The position numbers were made by a program, and so were the translations under genes. A DNA stretch of 64,000 bases from positions 399,514 to 463,513 of the forward strand of contig JABFRO010000003.1 in NCBI GenBank assembly GCA_013141125.1, written 5' to 3'. The stretch comes from Methylophilaceae bacterium. GTDB taxonomy: Bacteria; Pseudomonadota; Gammaproteobacteria; Burkholderiales; Methylophilaceae. Below, in pieces: positions 16,677-24,314 of the stretch. The notes under the pieces were generated by a model. The model was not told the origin of the DNA and did not search any database. It saw nothing but the letters and a program-made list of their open reading frames with translations. The first letter of the stretch is position 1; the number at the start of each line of letters is the position of its first letter.

Positions 16677-18812
16677 TCAACCTCTTTTCCAATTGTGAAA
16701 CTTTTCTACCCAGTTGAGGATACCATGCGGCACATGCGCACGTTTCCATTCGCCAGCGGCGTATTTGTTGGCTTCTGACCAGGTGGGGTAGGTGTGAATG
16801 GTGCCGAGGATTTTGTTTAAGCCTAGCCCGTGTTTCATGGCGAGTACAAATTCTGCCAGCAAGTCACCCGCGTGTTCGCCGACAATGGTTGCACCTAAAA
16901 TTTTATCTTTACCAGGCACAGTGAGCACTTTGACAAAACCATGCGCGGCTTCGTCGGCAATAGCGCGATCCAGGTCATCCAGGCCATATTTCACCACTTC
17001 ATAAGCTATGCCTTGTGCTTTGGCTTCATTTTCTGATAAGCCAACGCGCGCGACTTCCGGGTTGGTAAACGTTGCCCATGGAATCACTGAGTAATCGGCT
17101 TTAAAGCGTTTTAGGCTGCCAAATAGCGTGTTCACTGCCGCATACCAGGCTTGGTGCGCTGCGGTGTGGGTGAATTGATAAGGCCCTGCCACATCGCCTG
17201 CGGCGTAGATATTAGGGTAGCGCGTTTGTAGCCAGGCATCGACTTCAATAGTGCGGTTTTTTGATAATGGAATACCTAATTCTTCCAAACCAAAACCTTC
17301 GGTACGCGCGGTTCTACCCACTGCACAAAGTAGGGCATCAAATGCAATGGCTTCTTCTACACCTGCTTTATTGCGTACGATCAAGCGTTGTTGACCATTA
17401 ATATCACGTTCACAGCGCACAGTGTTGGTGTGCGTCAATACTCGGATGCCATCTGCGATTAAGGCTTCTTCCACCAATGCGACGGCATCAGCGTCTTCTT
17501 TGCCCATCAGGCCGCTACGCGCTACTTGTGTAACTTGGCAATCAAGGCGAGCAAAGGCTTGTGTCAGTTCACAACCAATCGGGCCGCCACCCAGTACCAC
17601 CAGGCGATTAGGGCGTTTGGTGAGCGACCAAATAGTGTCTGACGTATAGTGCGTCACTAGTTCCAAGCCTGGGATATTGGGGATTGTGGGTCGCCCGCCT
17701 GTAGCAATGACGATGGCACGGGTGGTGAGTGTTTGCCCGTTCACTTCTACTGTCCAAGGCGAAGTGATGCGGGCATAGCCTTGCACCACGTCTACACCTA
17801 ATTGGGTATAGCGTTCAACCGAATCATGCGGCTCAACGGTGCTGATGACGCGATGCACACGGCGCATCACATCGGCAAAATCATAGTCAACAACCGCTTT
17901 GGCAATACCTAGTTTTGCTGCATGTTTTGCCTGATTTACAAAAGTAGCTGAACGAATAATGGCCTTGGAAGGCACACAGCCATAATTCAAGCAATCGCCG
18001 CCCATTTTATGACCTTCAATCAGCGTGACTTTGGCGCGTGTGGCGGCAGCAATGTATGAAGTCACCAAGCCTGCCGCACCTGCGCCTATCACGACTAAGT
18101 TGCGGTCAAACTTTTTAGGTTTAGGCCATTTTGCATAAAGCTGGCGTGTTTTATAGGCATTCACCGCCCATTTTGCCAGCCAAGGGAAAATACCGAGTAA
18201 AGCGAATGAGCCAATAAGGGCCGGGGATAGAATGCCAGACAGGCTGGTGAGTGAGGTCAGCTGTGTGCCTGCATTCACATAAACCGCCGTGCCAGCCGCC
18301 ATGCCAGCCAGGCTCACCCAAAAGTAAGTGCTGGTTTTAAGCGGGGTCAGTCCCATCAGCAAATTGATGAGAAAAAATGGAAACACGGGGACAAGGCGCA
18401 AGGTAAACAGGTAAAACGCGCCGTCTTTTTCAATGCCAGCATTAAATGCTGAGAGTTTGTCGCCAAAATGTTTTTGGATAGAATTGCGCAACACAAAGCG
18501 CGCCGCTAAAAACGCCAAGGTTGCACCGATAGTGGCGGATACCAGCACCACAGGCACGCCCACCCACAACCCGAAAATAGCACCGCCCGCCAGAGTCATA
18601 ATGGTCGCCCCTGGCAATGATAGCGCAGTGACGACAATATAAATCACCGCAAAGATGGCGATAACCAATAATGGCTTGGCTTGATAGGTTTGCAGTAAAC
18701 CATCGCGGCTGGCTTTGAGCGCGTCCAAACTTAAAAATCGCTCAATATCAAAGGCAAAAAATAGCCCGATTAACACAATGACGAGTGCCATAATCCATGC
18801 ACGATTTTTCAT
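16677..18812 (-). CDS. TVP38/TMEM64 membrane domain fused to a flavin-disulfide reductase
   Basis: A 711-residue fusion. Residues about 1-215 form a TVP38/TMEM64 (VTT, formerly SNARE-associated) membrane domain, with LPGATIMTLAGGAIFG and the RLVPVFPFFLINLLMG motif. Residues about 236-711 are a class I pyridine nucleotide-disulfide oxidoreductase like mercuric reductase or dihydrolipoamide dehydrogenase. It has VIGAGAAGL for FAD, a redox CX4C (Cys274 and Cys279 in CLNYGCVPSK), a second NAD(P) motif VVLGGGPIGCE and the C-terminal HTYPTWSE. No N-terminal heavy-metal-associated domain or C-terminal Cys pair is present. The gene follows the radical SAM gene by 38 bases. A role in arsenic redox chemistry is inferred. 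Confidence 0.85.
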   Translation of the reverse strand: MKNRAWIMALVIVLIGLFFAFDIERFLSLDALKASRDGLLQTYQAKPLLVIAIFAVIYIVVTALSLPGATIMTLAGGAIFGLWVGVPVVLVSATIGATLAFLAARFVLRNSIQKHFGDKLSAFNAGIEKDGAFYLFTLRLVPVFPFFLINLLMGLTPLKTSTYFWVSLAGMAAGTAVYVNAGTQLTSLTSLSGILSPALIGSFALLGIFPWLAKWAVNAYKTRQLYAKWPKPKKFDRNLVVIGAGAAGLVTSYIAAATRAKVTLIEGHKMGGDCLNYGCVPSKAIIRSATFVNQAKHAAKLGIAKAVVDYDFADVMRRVHRVISTVEPHDSVERYTQLGVDVVQGYARITSPWTVEVNGQTLTTRAIVIATGGRPTIPNIPGLELVTHYTSDTIWSLTKRPNRLVVLGGGPIGCELTQAFARLDCQVTQVARSGLMGKEDADAVALVEEALIADGIRVLTHTNTVRCERDINGQQRLIVRNKAGVEEAIAFDALLCAVGRTARTEGFGLEELGIPLSKNRTIEVDAWLQTRYPNIYAAGDVAGPYQFTHTAAHQAWYAAVNTLFGSLKRFKADYSVIPWATFTNPEVARVGLSENEAKAQGIAYEVVKYGLDDLDRAIADEAAHGFVKVLTVPGKDKILGATIVGEHAGDLLAEFVLAMKHGLGLNKILGTIHTYPTWSEANKYAAGEWKRAHVPHGILNWVEKFHNWKRG

Positions 18813-18850
18813 GGGTTTTTCCGATTCTATTTTAATAGTTGATGGAGCAA

Positions 18851-19792
18851 TTACATTTCGCTACAAGATGCGCCGTACCTAAAGCAGCTATAACAACGGT
18901 GGTGCTTCATGCTGACAGGTTCTTTCATGCTTTCCGTGAGGGTTTCAGCGAGTGCGTAATCAGGGTCATCATCCACCAGTGTGCAGGCATACACGCGCAT
19001 TTTGTCCTTATCTTTTACTATCATCTTGCTAAAAGCGCACATATAAGCACGGCGCGTATCCTCGGTTTGGTAAGTCACCATGCAGTTGGCACTGATGTGC
19101 GGCGTTGCTACAGCCAAACCTGGTGGATGAAAGTCTGGAAATTCCACACGGCGCAAATCTTCAGGCAAGCCTGCTTTTTTAAACACTTCAACAAAGCCTG
19201 CGCATGTTTCGGCAGGTGTGCTGTCAGCCAGCATTTGGTTGGCTACCGAAACTGAGAAACCCAGATCGTGTAATGCACGCAAGCCTTGTAACGCCATTGC
19301 AAACATGCCCACTCCACGGCCGATGTCATGCTTAGTCGCATCAAAGTGGTCTAAACTTACACGGAAATGCAGTTTATTTTGATGCTGTAATAAGGGCTTG
19401 AGTTGTTTTAAACGCTCAATCAATGGCCCTGTAGCATTGGTCAACACCATGCACGGGCGATGTTGCAGGGCATAATCTAAAATGCGTACCATATCTTTGG
19501 CGACAAATGGCTCGCCTCCCGTAAATGAAAACTGCTTCACGCCTAACGTGAGGGCTTCATCAATAAACGGTTGTGCGTCCGCAAAGCGTAACAACTGCAA
19601 ACGCGTGTCCCCGGGTTTTGAGCCTTCCAGGCAAAACGGACAAGCCAGATTACAAGCCGTGCCGGTATGAAACCACAACTCATCCAGCGCATGGGGTTGA
19701 ATAAAGCCACGCGGTTCGCCGGCTGGGGTTTGAAACCATGCCGCTGATTTTGCTGGTTTCTCCAGTTGAATCGGGATGATCTTCGTGTCCAT
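18851..19792 (-). CDS. Radical SAM enzyme of an ArsM operon, with C-terminal Cys cluster
   Basis: A 313-residue radical SAM protein. The [4Fe-4S]-AdoMet centre is CX3CX2C at Cys47, Cys51 and Cys54 (CNLACPFC), with the SAM-binding FTGGEPF near residue 90. The C-terminus has CX2CX6C (Cys300, Cys303, Cys310), and Cys residues in AYMCAF and VYACTL, suggesting an auxiliary Fe-S cluster of SPASM type. It is not ArsS, whose usual N-terminal motif and C-terminal domain are absent. Its start ATG overlaps the ArsM stop (TAATG), so it is coupled to arsM. It could install a carbon group on methylated arsenic, which is unproven. Confidence 0.78.
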   Translation of the reverse strand: MDTKIIPIQLEKPAKSAAWFQTPAGEPRGFIQPHALDELWFHTGTACNLACPFCLEGSKPGDTRLQLLRFADAQPFIDEALTLGVKQFSFTGGEPFVAKDMVRILDYALQHRPCMVLTNATGPLIERLKQLKPLLQHQNKLHFRVSLDHFDATKHDIGRGVGMFAMALQGLRALHDLGFSVSVANQMLADSTPAETCAGFVEVFKKAGLPEDLRRVEFPDFHPPGLAVATPHISANCMVTYQTEDTRRAYMCAFSKMIVKDKDKMRVYACTLVDDDPDYALAETLTESMKEPVSMKHHRCYSCFRYGASCSEM

Positions 19793-20859
19793 TAGCAGCA
19801 AGCACCTGTGGCATCTGCGGCTTGGTTGGCATAGGGCAGGGCAGTGCCGCAACCAGCGAAAATACCAAAGTGCTTGTCAAAATTCCCAAAGAAATCAAAA
19901 TGTTTGGCAAAGCGTGTGTCGTGCAACATGCGCCATGTGTTGCCGCACACGGGGAACTGCTTCCCTGTTTCAATAAAGTGATGTTTATCCAACACAAAAG
20001 CATGCGGATGATTGGGTATGGTGCCACGATAGACGACCGATTGCCCGTAATCCTCGCAAGCGGGTTCCAAGCCTGTTAATTTGAATAGCCGATAAGTGGC
20101 GGAGAAAAATTGGATATTGCCCGTGCGCGCTACAATGTCTTTATTGTCTATGGTAATCGGTCTGTCATCTACCAGGCGCGGATCATCAAAGCCATGGGCT
20201 TTGGCGAGGTGGTGAAAATCATTCCAATACAGCGCACCGCCCAAGCATTCGCCATAAAGTACAGGGTCTTGGGTTAGGGCTTGGGGGATGCGTCTATCGG
20301 CATAGACATCAGAAAAATACAGCTCGCCACCAGGTTTGAGTACCCGGAAAGCCTCACGCAACACAGCGCCTTTATCCACCGCCAAGTTAATCACGCAGTT
20401 GGACACAATCACATCCACACTGTTATCGGCTAAATCCAGCTCGTGCAGGCGCTCAATGTAGCCGTGTAAAAACAGTACATTGCTTTCAGCATGACCAAAT
20501 GCTATTTGATGATAATCTTGATGCTGGCGTGCGACGGTTAGCTGTTCTTCGGTCATATCCACGCCGATGACGTGCCCTTGTTCACCGACCAATTTGGAGA
20601 TGACGTAAACATCGCGCCCTGCGCCGCAACCTAAATCCAGCACGGTTAATCCATCGAGCAATTCAGGCAACACCAGGCCGCAACCGTAGTAGCGCATCAA
20701 AACTTCATCATGCACTTGCGAGAGAATGGGTTTGACGTAATCAGGCAAGCCGGCATCGGTGCAGCAGGCATTGGTTTGTAAATCGGCAGAATTGGTCAGC
20801 GTTTTGCCATAATAATCTTGTACGGATTGTTGTATTTGTTGGGCGTTGGTGTTTTCCAT
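19792..20859 (-). CDS. arsM: Arsenite S-adenosylmethionine methyltransferase
   Basis: A 355-residue ArsM. The SAM site VLDLGCGAGRD is at about residues 73-83, and the conserved cysteines that bind arsenite appear as Cys32-Cys33 (NACCTD), Cys155 (SNCVINL) and Cys205 (YGECLGG). The last residues, Cys354-Cys355, end in a vicinal pair, as often seen in ArsM. It methylates arsenite in the cytoplasm, the entry step to volatile arsines and arsenosugars. The ATG at 20859 is chosen, since the upstream frame to 21036 lies over the previous gene's end. It is co-translated with the radical SAM gene. Confidence 0.92.
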   Translation of the reverse strand: MENTNAQQIQQSVQDYYGKTLTNSADLQTNACCTDAGLPDYVKPILSQVHDEVLMRYYGCGLVLPELLDGLTVLDLGCGAGRDVYVISKLVGEQGHVIGVDMTEEQLTVARQHQDYHQIAFGHAESNVLFLHGYIERLHELDLADNSVDVIVSNCVINLAVDKGAVLREAFRVLKPGGELYFSDVYADRRIPQALTQDPVLYGECLGGALYWNDFHHLAKAHGFDDPRLVDDRPITIDNKDIVARTGNIQFFSATYRLFKLTGLEPACEDYGQSVVYRGTIPNHPHAFVLDKHHFIETGKQFPVCGNTWRMLHDTRFAKHFDFFGNFDKHFGIFAGCGTALPYANQAADATGACC

Positions 20860-20884
20860 TGCATGATTCCGTTTTAAAATGAAT

Positions 20885-21577
20885 TTATAGTTGCGTAATG
20901 TGACTGCGGTATAGTTTGGCAAGCTGTTCAGGCGATTTCCCATACGCAAAAGCCAGCGCAAATTGTCTGTTTTGAAGTGTACGCCGCCACCAGCCATCAC
21001 GCTGCCAACGGCGCGGGTCAACAAATAAAGGTACATCCAAGGCCATAAAACGGCCTGATTTGCGTAAGCCTTTTACCAGTGGTACCTCTTCAAATAAAGG
21101 CCAGGGTGCGTGTCCGCCTGCTTGTACATAAGCTTGTTTAGTCATAAACAAGCCCTGGTCACCATAAGGAATACCAAAGCGGCAGCGCAACGCAATGGCA
21201 GGTTCTAATAAATAAGCTGGCCAAGCGCGTGGCGTATCAAACTTAAATTTAAAGTAGCCGCCCACCGCGCCTTTTTCAAGAGCGCGTTCCATTGCCGTAA
21301 TGGGGTCTTTGGGTAAACGTGCATCAGCATGTAGAAACCACAACACCTCACTTTGTGCGATGGCCACGCCAGCGAGAAGCTGCTTGCCGCGACAAGGTTC
21401 ACTTGGCAACCAAATGGCGTGAAATTGCTGACAAATGGCCTGGCAAGTTTGACTCGCTGCGCCGTCCACCACAATCACCTCGCGCGGTGTATGTGGCAAA
21501 TGCTGAATTTGCGCGAGTAATTGCGCTAACTTTTGCTCATCGTGATAGCACGGAATGATAATGCTCAGGCTAGGCAC
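20885..21577 (-). CDS. Arsenosugar-type glycosyltransferase (TIGR04283 family)
   Basis: A 230-residue GT2-like protein of the TIGR04283 family, which is consistently found beside ArsM. N-terminal motifs are LSIIIPCYHDEQKLAQLL, EVIVVDGAAS and the metal-binding WFLHADARLP. The second half contains GDQGLFMTKQAYVQAGG and LFEEVPLVKGLRKSG, with the latter the family's recognition block. It overlaps the TIGR04282 gene by eight bases and is followed 25 bases later by arsM. The family name implies sugar transfer in arsenosugar synthesis, but the reaction has not been demonstrated for this group in general. Confidence 0.85.
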   Translation of the reverse strand: MPSLSIIIPCYHDEQKLAQLLAQIQHLPHTPREVIVVDGAASQTCQAICQQFHAIWLPSEPCRGKQLLAGVAIAQSEVLWFLHADARLPKDPITAMERALEKGAVGGYFKFKFDTPRAWPAYLLEPAIALRCRFGIPYGDQGLFMTKQAYVQAGGHAPWPLFEEVPLVKGLRKSGRFMALDVPLFVDPRRWQRDGWWRRTLQNRQFALAFAYGKSPEQLAKLYRSHITQL

Positions 21578-22268
21578 GGTGTGCTTCCATCGTCCGCGTA
21601 ACTTGCGCGGTTAGCTGATACAGTGCGCGTCTGGCTGGGCGTTTATCGTCTTTCAGCGCACTTAACACCAAAGCCAAATCATCTACTTCGTCCACATCAA
21701 AGCCGCTAGCGAGCATCACCGTTGTATGGCCATCTTGCTTGCACTGCAAGGCGAGTTCATCTCCCAATTCTGAAGTGCTCCAAGGCAAATCCGTTAAGTC
21801 TGGCCATGATTTGCGGCTTGCCATGAGTGAAACGCCACCATCCAAAGTTGGCTTCAATACCGTGTCGTTTATTAAAAGCAAGGCTATGCTTTCAATAAAA
21901 TCCTGCGTGTTGAGCGTGGGCGCATCGCTCCCAATAAAAATGAGCTGGTTAAATCCTCTATTACGCAAAGTGCTATCCAAGGCATTTATGCGCTGCCCAA
22001 GATTACCGTCAATTTGCGGTAATACGCTTACATTCAAGCGGGCATCGCCATGTTGCTTACCTAAAGTGTCCGCCCAATCTGCATCATGCGCACTCGCTGG
22101 CGCAATGACTACCGCACCGGCCCAGGCGAATACCTCCTCCAATGTGCAATCCAGCAGTGCCTGTGCAATTTTAAGAGCAACTTCTTGTCCCAATGCTGCG
22201 GCAATACGCTGCTTGCCCACCCCCAAGGCGGGACGTTTACACATTAACACTAAGGCGGTTTTATTCAT
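21570..22268 (-). CDS. Arsenosugar-type nucleotide-diphospho-sugar transferase (TIGR04282, DUF2064)
   Basis: A 232-residue protein of the DUF2064/TIGR04282 group with the GT-A fold. It opens with LVLMCKRPALGVGKQRIAAALG, has QLIFIGSDAPTLNTQDF as the metal-binding part, DTVLKPTLDGGVSLMASRK and a conserved LPWSTSELGDE. The frame continues to 22313, but the ATG at 22268 starts the family homology. It is the first gene of the operon and the partner of TIGR04283, with which it overlaps. The pair is thought to make a nucleotide-linked sugar used for arsenic, a family-level inference. Confidence 0.85.
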   Translation of the reverse strand: MNKTALVLMCKRPALGVGKQRIAAALGQEVALKIAQALLDCTLEEVFAWAGAVVIAPASAHDADWADTLGKQHGDARLNVSVLPQIDGNLGQRINALDSTLRNRGFNQLIFIGSDAPTLNTQDFIESIALLLINDTVLKPTLDGGVSLMASRKSWPDLTDLPWSTSELGDELALQCKQDGHTTVMLASGFDVDEVDDLALVLSALKDDKRPARRALYQLTAQVTRTMEAHRA

Positions 22269-22290
22269 GGAAGCGTGTTTTCCGTTGTTA

Positions 22291-22347
22291 TTCAAATTTA
22301 TTTGAAATGCCATGGATTTAGAAACCTATGGGCTATTTAATCCATGG
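22291..22347. promoter_or_regulatory. Inverted repeats upstream of the arsenosugar-type operon
   Basis: Two palindromes lie just upstream of the first gene. TTCAAAT (22291-22297) and ATTTGAA (22300-22306) are separated by two bases. CCATGGATT (22310-22318) and AATCCATGG (22339-22347) are separated by 20 bases. Both differ from the arsR operator at 10207-10246. They sit where an operator or promoter for the operon on the reverse strand would be expected; the binding protein is unknown. Confidence 0.4.
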
Positions 22348-22503
22348 ACTATTTGACGTTCTGCAAATGAATTCCTTACAACAAAGGTTTTAAAAGTTGG
22401 CTTATTTTAGGCATGTTGGGTTCACATTCAAAACACAATAATCCACTAATTTCTGCTTGTGGTAATGTATTTCAAACGGGTAACCAAATATGAAGGGCAA
22501 CGT

Positions 22504-23346
22504 ATGGAGGCATATTTAAGGTTGGGTATTTTTATAGGCGTGTATTTATTGGCCGCCTTATTGGAAGCGTATTTTCCTAAACGGCCGCCCACACAATCCA
22601 GGCGCACACGCTGGCGGATTAACTTCAGCCTGGTGGGCATCGACATTTTGGTGCAACGGTTGACGGTTGGCGCTGCCGCTTATTTAACTGCTGTCTATGC
22701 CCAAACGCATGGCTGGGGCTTGCTGCATGTATTGGATTTGCCGTTTTGGCTGACGGCACTCATTGCTTTTTTAGCCTTGGATTTTGCCATCTATTTGCAG
22801 CATGTCATGTCGCACGCCCTGCCTGTTTTTTGGCGGCTACACAGCGTACATCATGCCGATTTGGATATTGATGCCAGTAGTGGGCTGCGCTTTCACCCGC
22901 TTGAAATCCTCATTTCTCTTCTGTATAAATCGTTAATTGTGGCGGCTTTAGGCGTTGACCCCTGGGTGGTGATTGCTTTTGAAGTAATACTTAATGGCTC
23001 GGCTGTTTTCACCCATGCCAACATCCGCTATCCCGATAAACTGGATAGCTGGCTACGGCTTTTGCTATGCACGCCCAATATGCACCGCGTGCATCATTCC
23101 ACCAGCCGCGACGAGATGGATACTAACTTCGGTTTCTTCTTGTCCATTTGGGATAGACTCTGCGGTACGCATCACCGCGCACCACCGCGCGCAGGCCATG
23201 AAAAAGTTGCGCTAGGCTTGCCTTATGCGCGTGAGCAATCCAAGTTAGGTTTAATCGCGTTGCTGATGATGCCTTTTCGCGTGACAAGGCAAACTGCAAG
23301 CTTGGGGCTGTCACCTGATGTGGTGTCTAATGAAGTGAAAAATTAG
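22504..23346 (+). CDS. Sterol desaturase/fatty acid hydroxylase family membrane protein
   Basis: A 280-residue integral membrane di-iron enzyme of the fatty acid hydroxylase superfamily. The characteristic histidine clusters are HVMSHALPVFWRLHSVHHAD (HX3H and HX2HH) and CTPNMHRVHHSTSRDEMDTNFG, which bind the two irons. Several hydrophobic segments, for example IFIGVYLLAALLEAYF at the N-terminus and LTALIAFLALDFAIYL, span the membrane. ATG 22504 is preferred over the in-frame ATG at 22465 or GTG at 22459. It is divergent to the arsenosugar-type operon, and its stop codon overlaps that of the anti-sigma gene. The substrate is unknown; hopanoid or lipid hydroxylation are possibilities. Confidence 0.85.
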   Translation: MEAYLRLGIFIGVYLLAALLEAYFPKRPPTQSRRTRWRINFSLVGIDILVQRLTVGAAAYLTAVYAQTHGWGLLHVLDLPFWLTALIAFLALDFAIYLQHVMSHALPVFWRLHSVHHADLDIDASSGLRFHPLEILISLLYKSLIVAALGVDPWVVIAFEVILNGSAVFTHANIRYPDKLDSWLRLLLCTPNMHRVHHSTSRDEMDTNFGFFLSIWDRLCGTHHRAPPRAGHEKVALGLPYAREQSKLGLIALLMMPFRVTRQTASLGLSPDVVSNEVKN

Positions 23347-23594
23347 GGCTTGTTTTCAGCTTTTAAGGCTTCTTGAATGCGTTTTCGGGCTTCGTTAGAC
23401 AGATGCAAGGATTCAGCATGACCACTGTCGTCCCAATGCTTGGCCGCCTTACGCAGGAATGCCATTTGATGCGTAAAATTTGAGCATCCATGGCACATCA
23501 TCAGGTGAAGCTTGAGTGACAGGCGTTTGCCGAAAGGGAGCGCTGTATCCATGGCTTGGGATGCCAATTCGCTGGCTTGTTTGCAGTTCAACAT
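23343..23594 (-). CDS. Zinc-finger anti-sigma factor (zf-HC2)
   Basis: An 83-residue soluble protein with Cys4, His30, Cys34 and Cys37 (HLMMCHGC), the HX3CX2C zinc-binding anti-sigma motif. No membrane segment follows, so it would be a cytoplasmic, redox- or metal-sensitive ZAS-type anti-sigma factor. The ATG at 23594 is chosen because it starts the Cys-containing module and lies eight bases after the sigma-factor stop. It would hold the upstream ECF sigma factor inactive until the cysteines react with oxidants or metal(loid)s. The stop overlaps the convergent hydroxylase-like gene. Confidence 0.8.
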   Translation of the reverse strand: MLNCKQASELASQAMDTALPFGKRLSLKLHLMMCHGCSNFTHQMAFLRKAAKHWDDSGHAESLHLSNEARKRIQEALKAENKP

Positions 23595-23602
23595 ATTTAA
23601 CC

Positions 23603-24172
23603 TCAGCTTGCCCAATGCACTTCGAGACATTTACCCAGAGAAACTCGAGCGCGGTGCATCAACACCCAGATATTGCTCGCACTTAATGCATAGTTCTTGC
23701 TGATTTCTTCGTTATCCATGCCATGCACTTCCTTGGCAATAAACACCTCCGCCTGCTGTGGTTTCAGCTTTGATAGACAATGCTCAAATACACCCCTGAA
23801 CTGTTTGCTTTCTAACGCCGAATCGGGGTTAGGGTACGCGTTTGGTATGTCCGCCCATTGCCCAGCCTTGTCGAAAAAGTCATCCATGTTATTTTCGTCG
23901 GCAGCATCACCCATCAAATCGGCAATGGCAATCTCTCGCCCCTGCCGCCGCCAATAATCCACCATTTTGTTTTTCAAGATGGAGGTGAGCCAGGTGCGGA
24001 TAGAGGCTTTTGATGAGAAATCATCCTTTGCCAATATGGCTGAAACGAGGGTGTCCTGCACCATATCTTCCGCCCAAGCTTTATCTTTTAATCTAAACCA
24101 GGCGTAGCGAAAAAGATAATCCCCATGCTCCTCCAGCCAAGTGTTTGAGTCTGGCATATTACTTTCTGTCAT
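23603..24172 (-). CDS. ECF-type RNA polymerase sigma factor
   Basis: A 189-residue extracytoplasmic-function sigma factor. Region 2 appears as YLFRYAWFRLKDKAWAEDMVQDTLVSAIL and the -10 recognising SIRTWLTSILKNKMVDYWRRQGRE. Region 4 is FEHCLSKLKPQQAEVFIAKEVHGMDNEEISKNYALSASNIWVLMHRARVSLGKCL, the -35 binding helix-turn-helix. A 70-residue acidic linker (DAADENNMDDFFDKAG) separates them. It is followed by its zinc-finger anti-sigma gene. Its targets are unknown; the neighbouring arsenic, bufferin or hydroxylase genes are candidates. Confidence 0.9.
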   Translation of the reverse strand: MTESNMPDSNTWLEEHGDYLFRYAWFRLKDKAWAEDMVQDTLVSAILAKDDFSSKASIRTWLTSILKNKMVDYWRRQGREIAIADLMGDAADENNMDDFFDKAGQWADIPNAYPNPDSALESKQFRGVFEHCLSKLKPQQAEVFIAKEVHGMDNEEISKNYALSASNIWVLMHRARVSLGKCLEVHWAS

Positions 24173-24314
24173 AGCTTGCCCTGGTAATGACTGCGATTAA
24201 AACCAGTGTAGCACGTAGTGGCCAAGTGCCAGAAATGCCGCTAGTTCTAAGCTTGCATGGTGGCTATGATAGAATCGTTCACTCTTACAATCCTGGTTCG
24301 CACGCCTGACAGCG

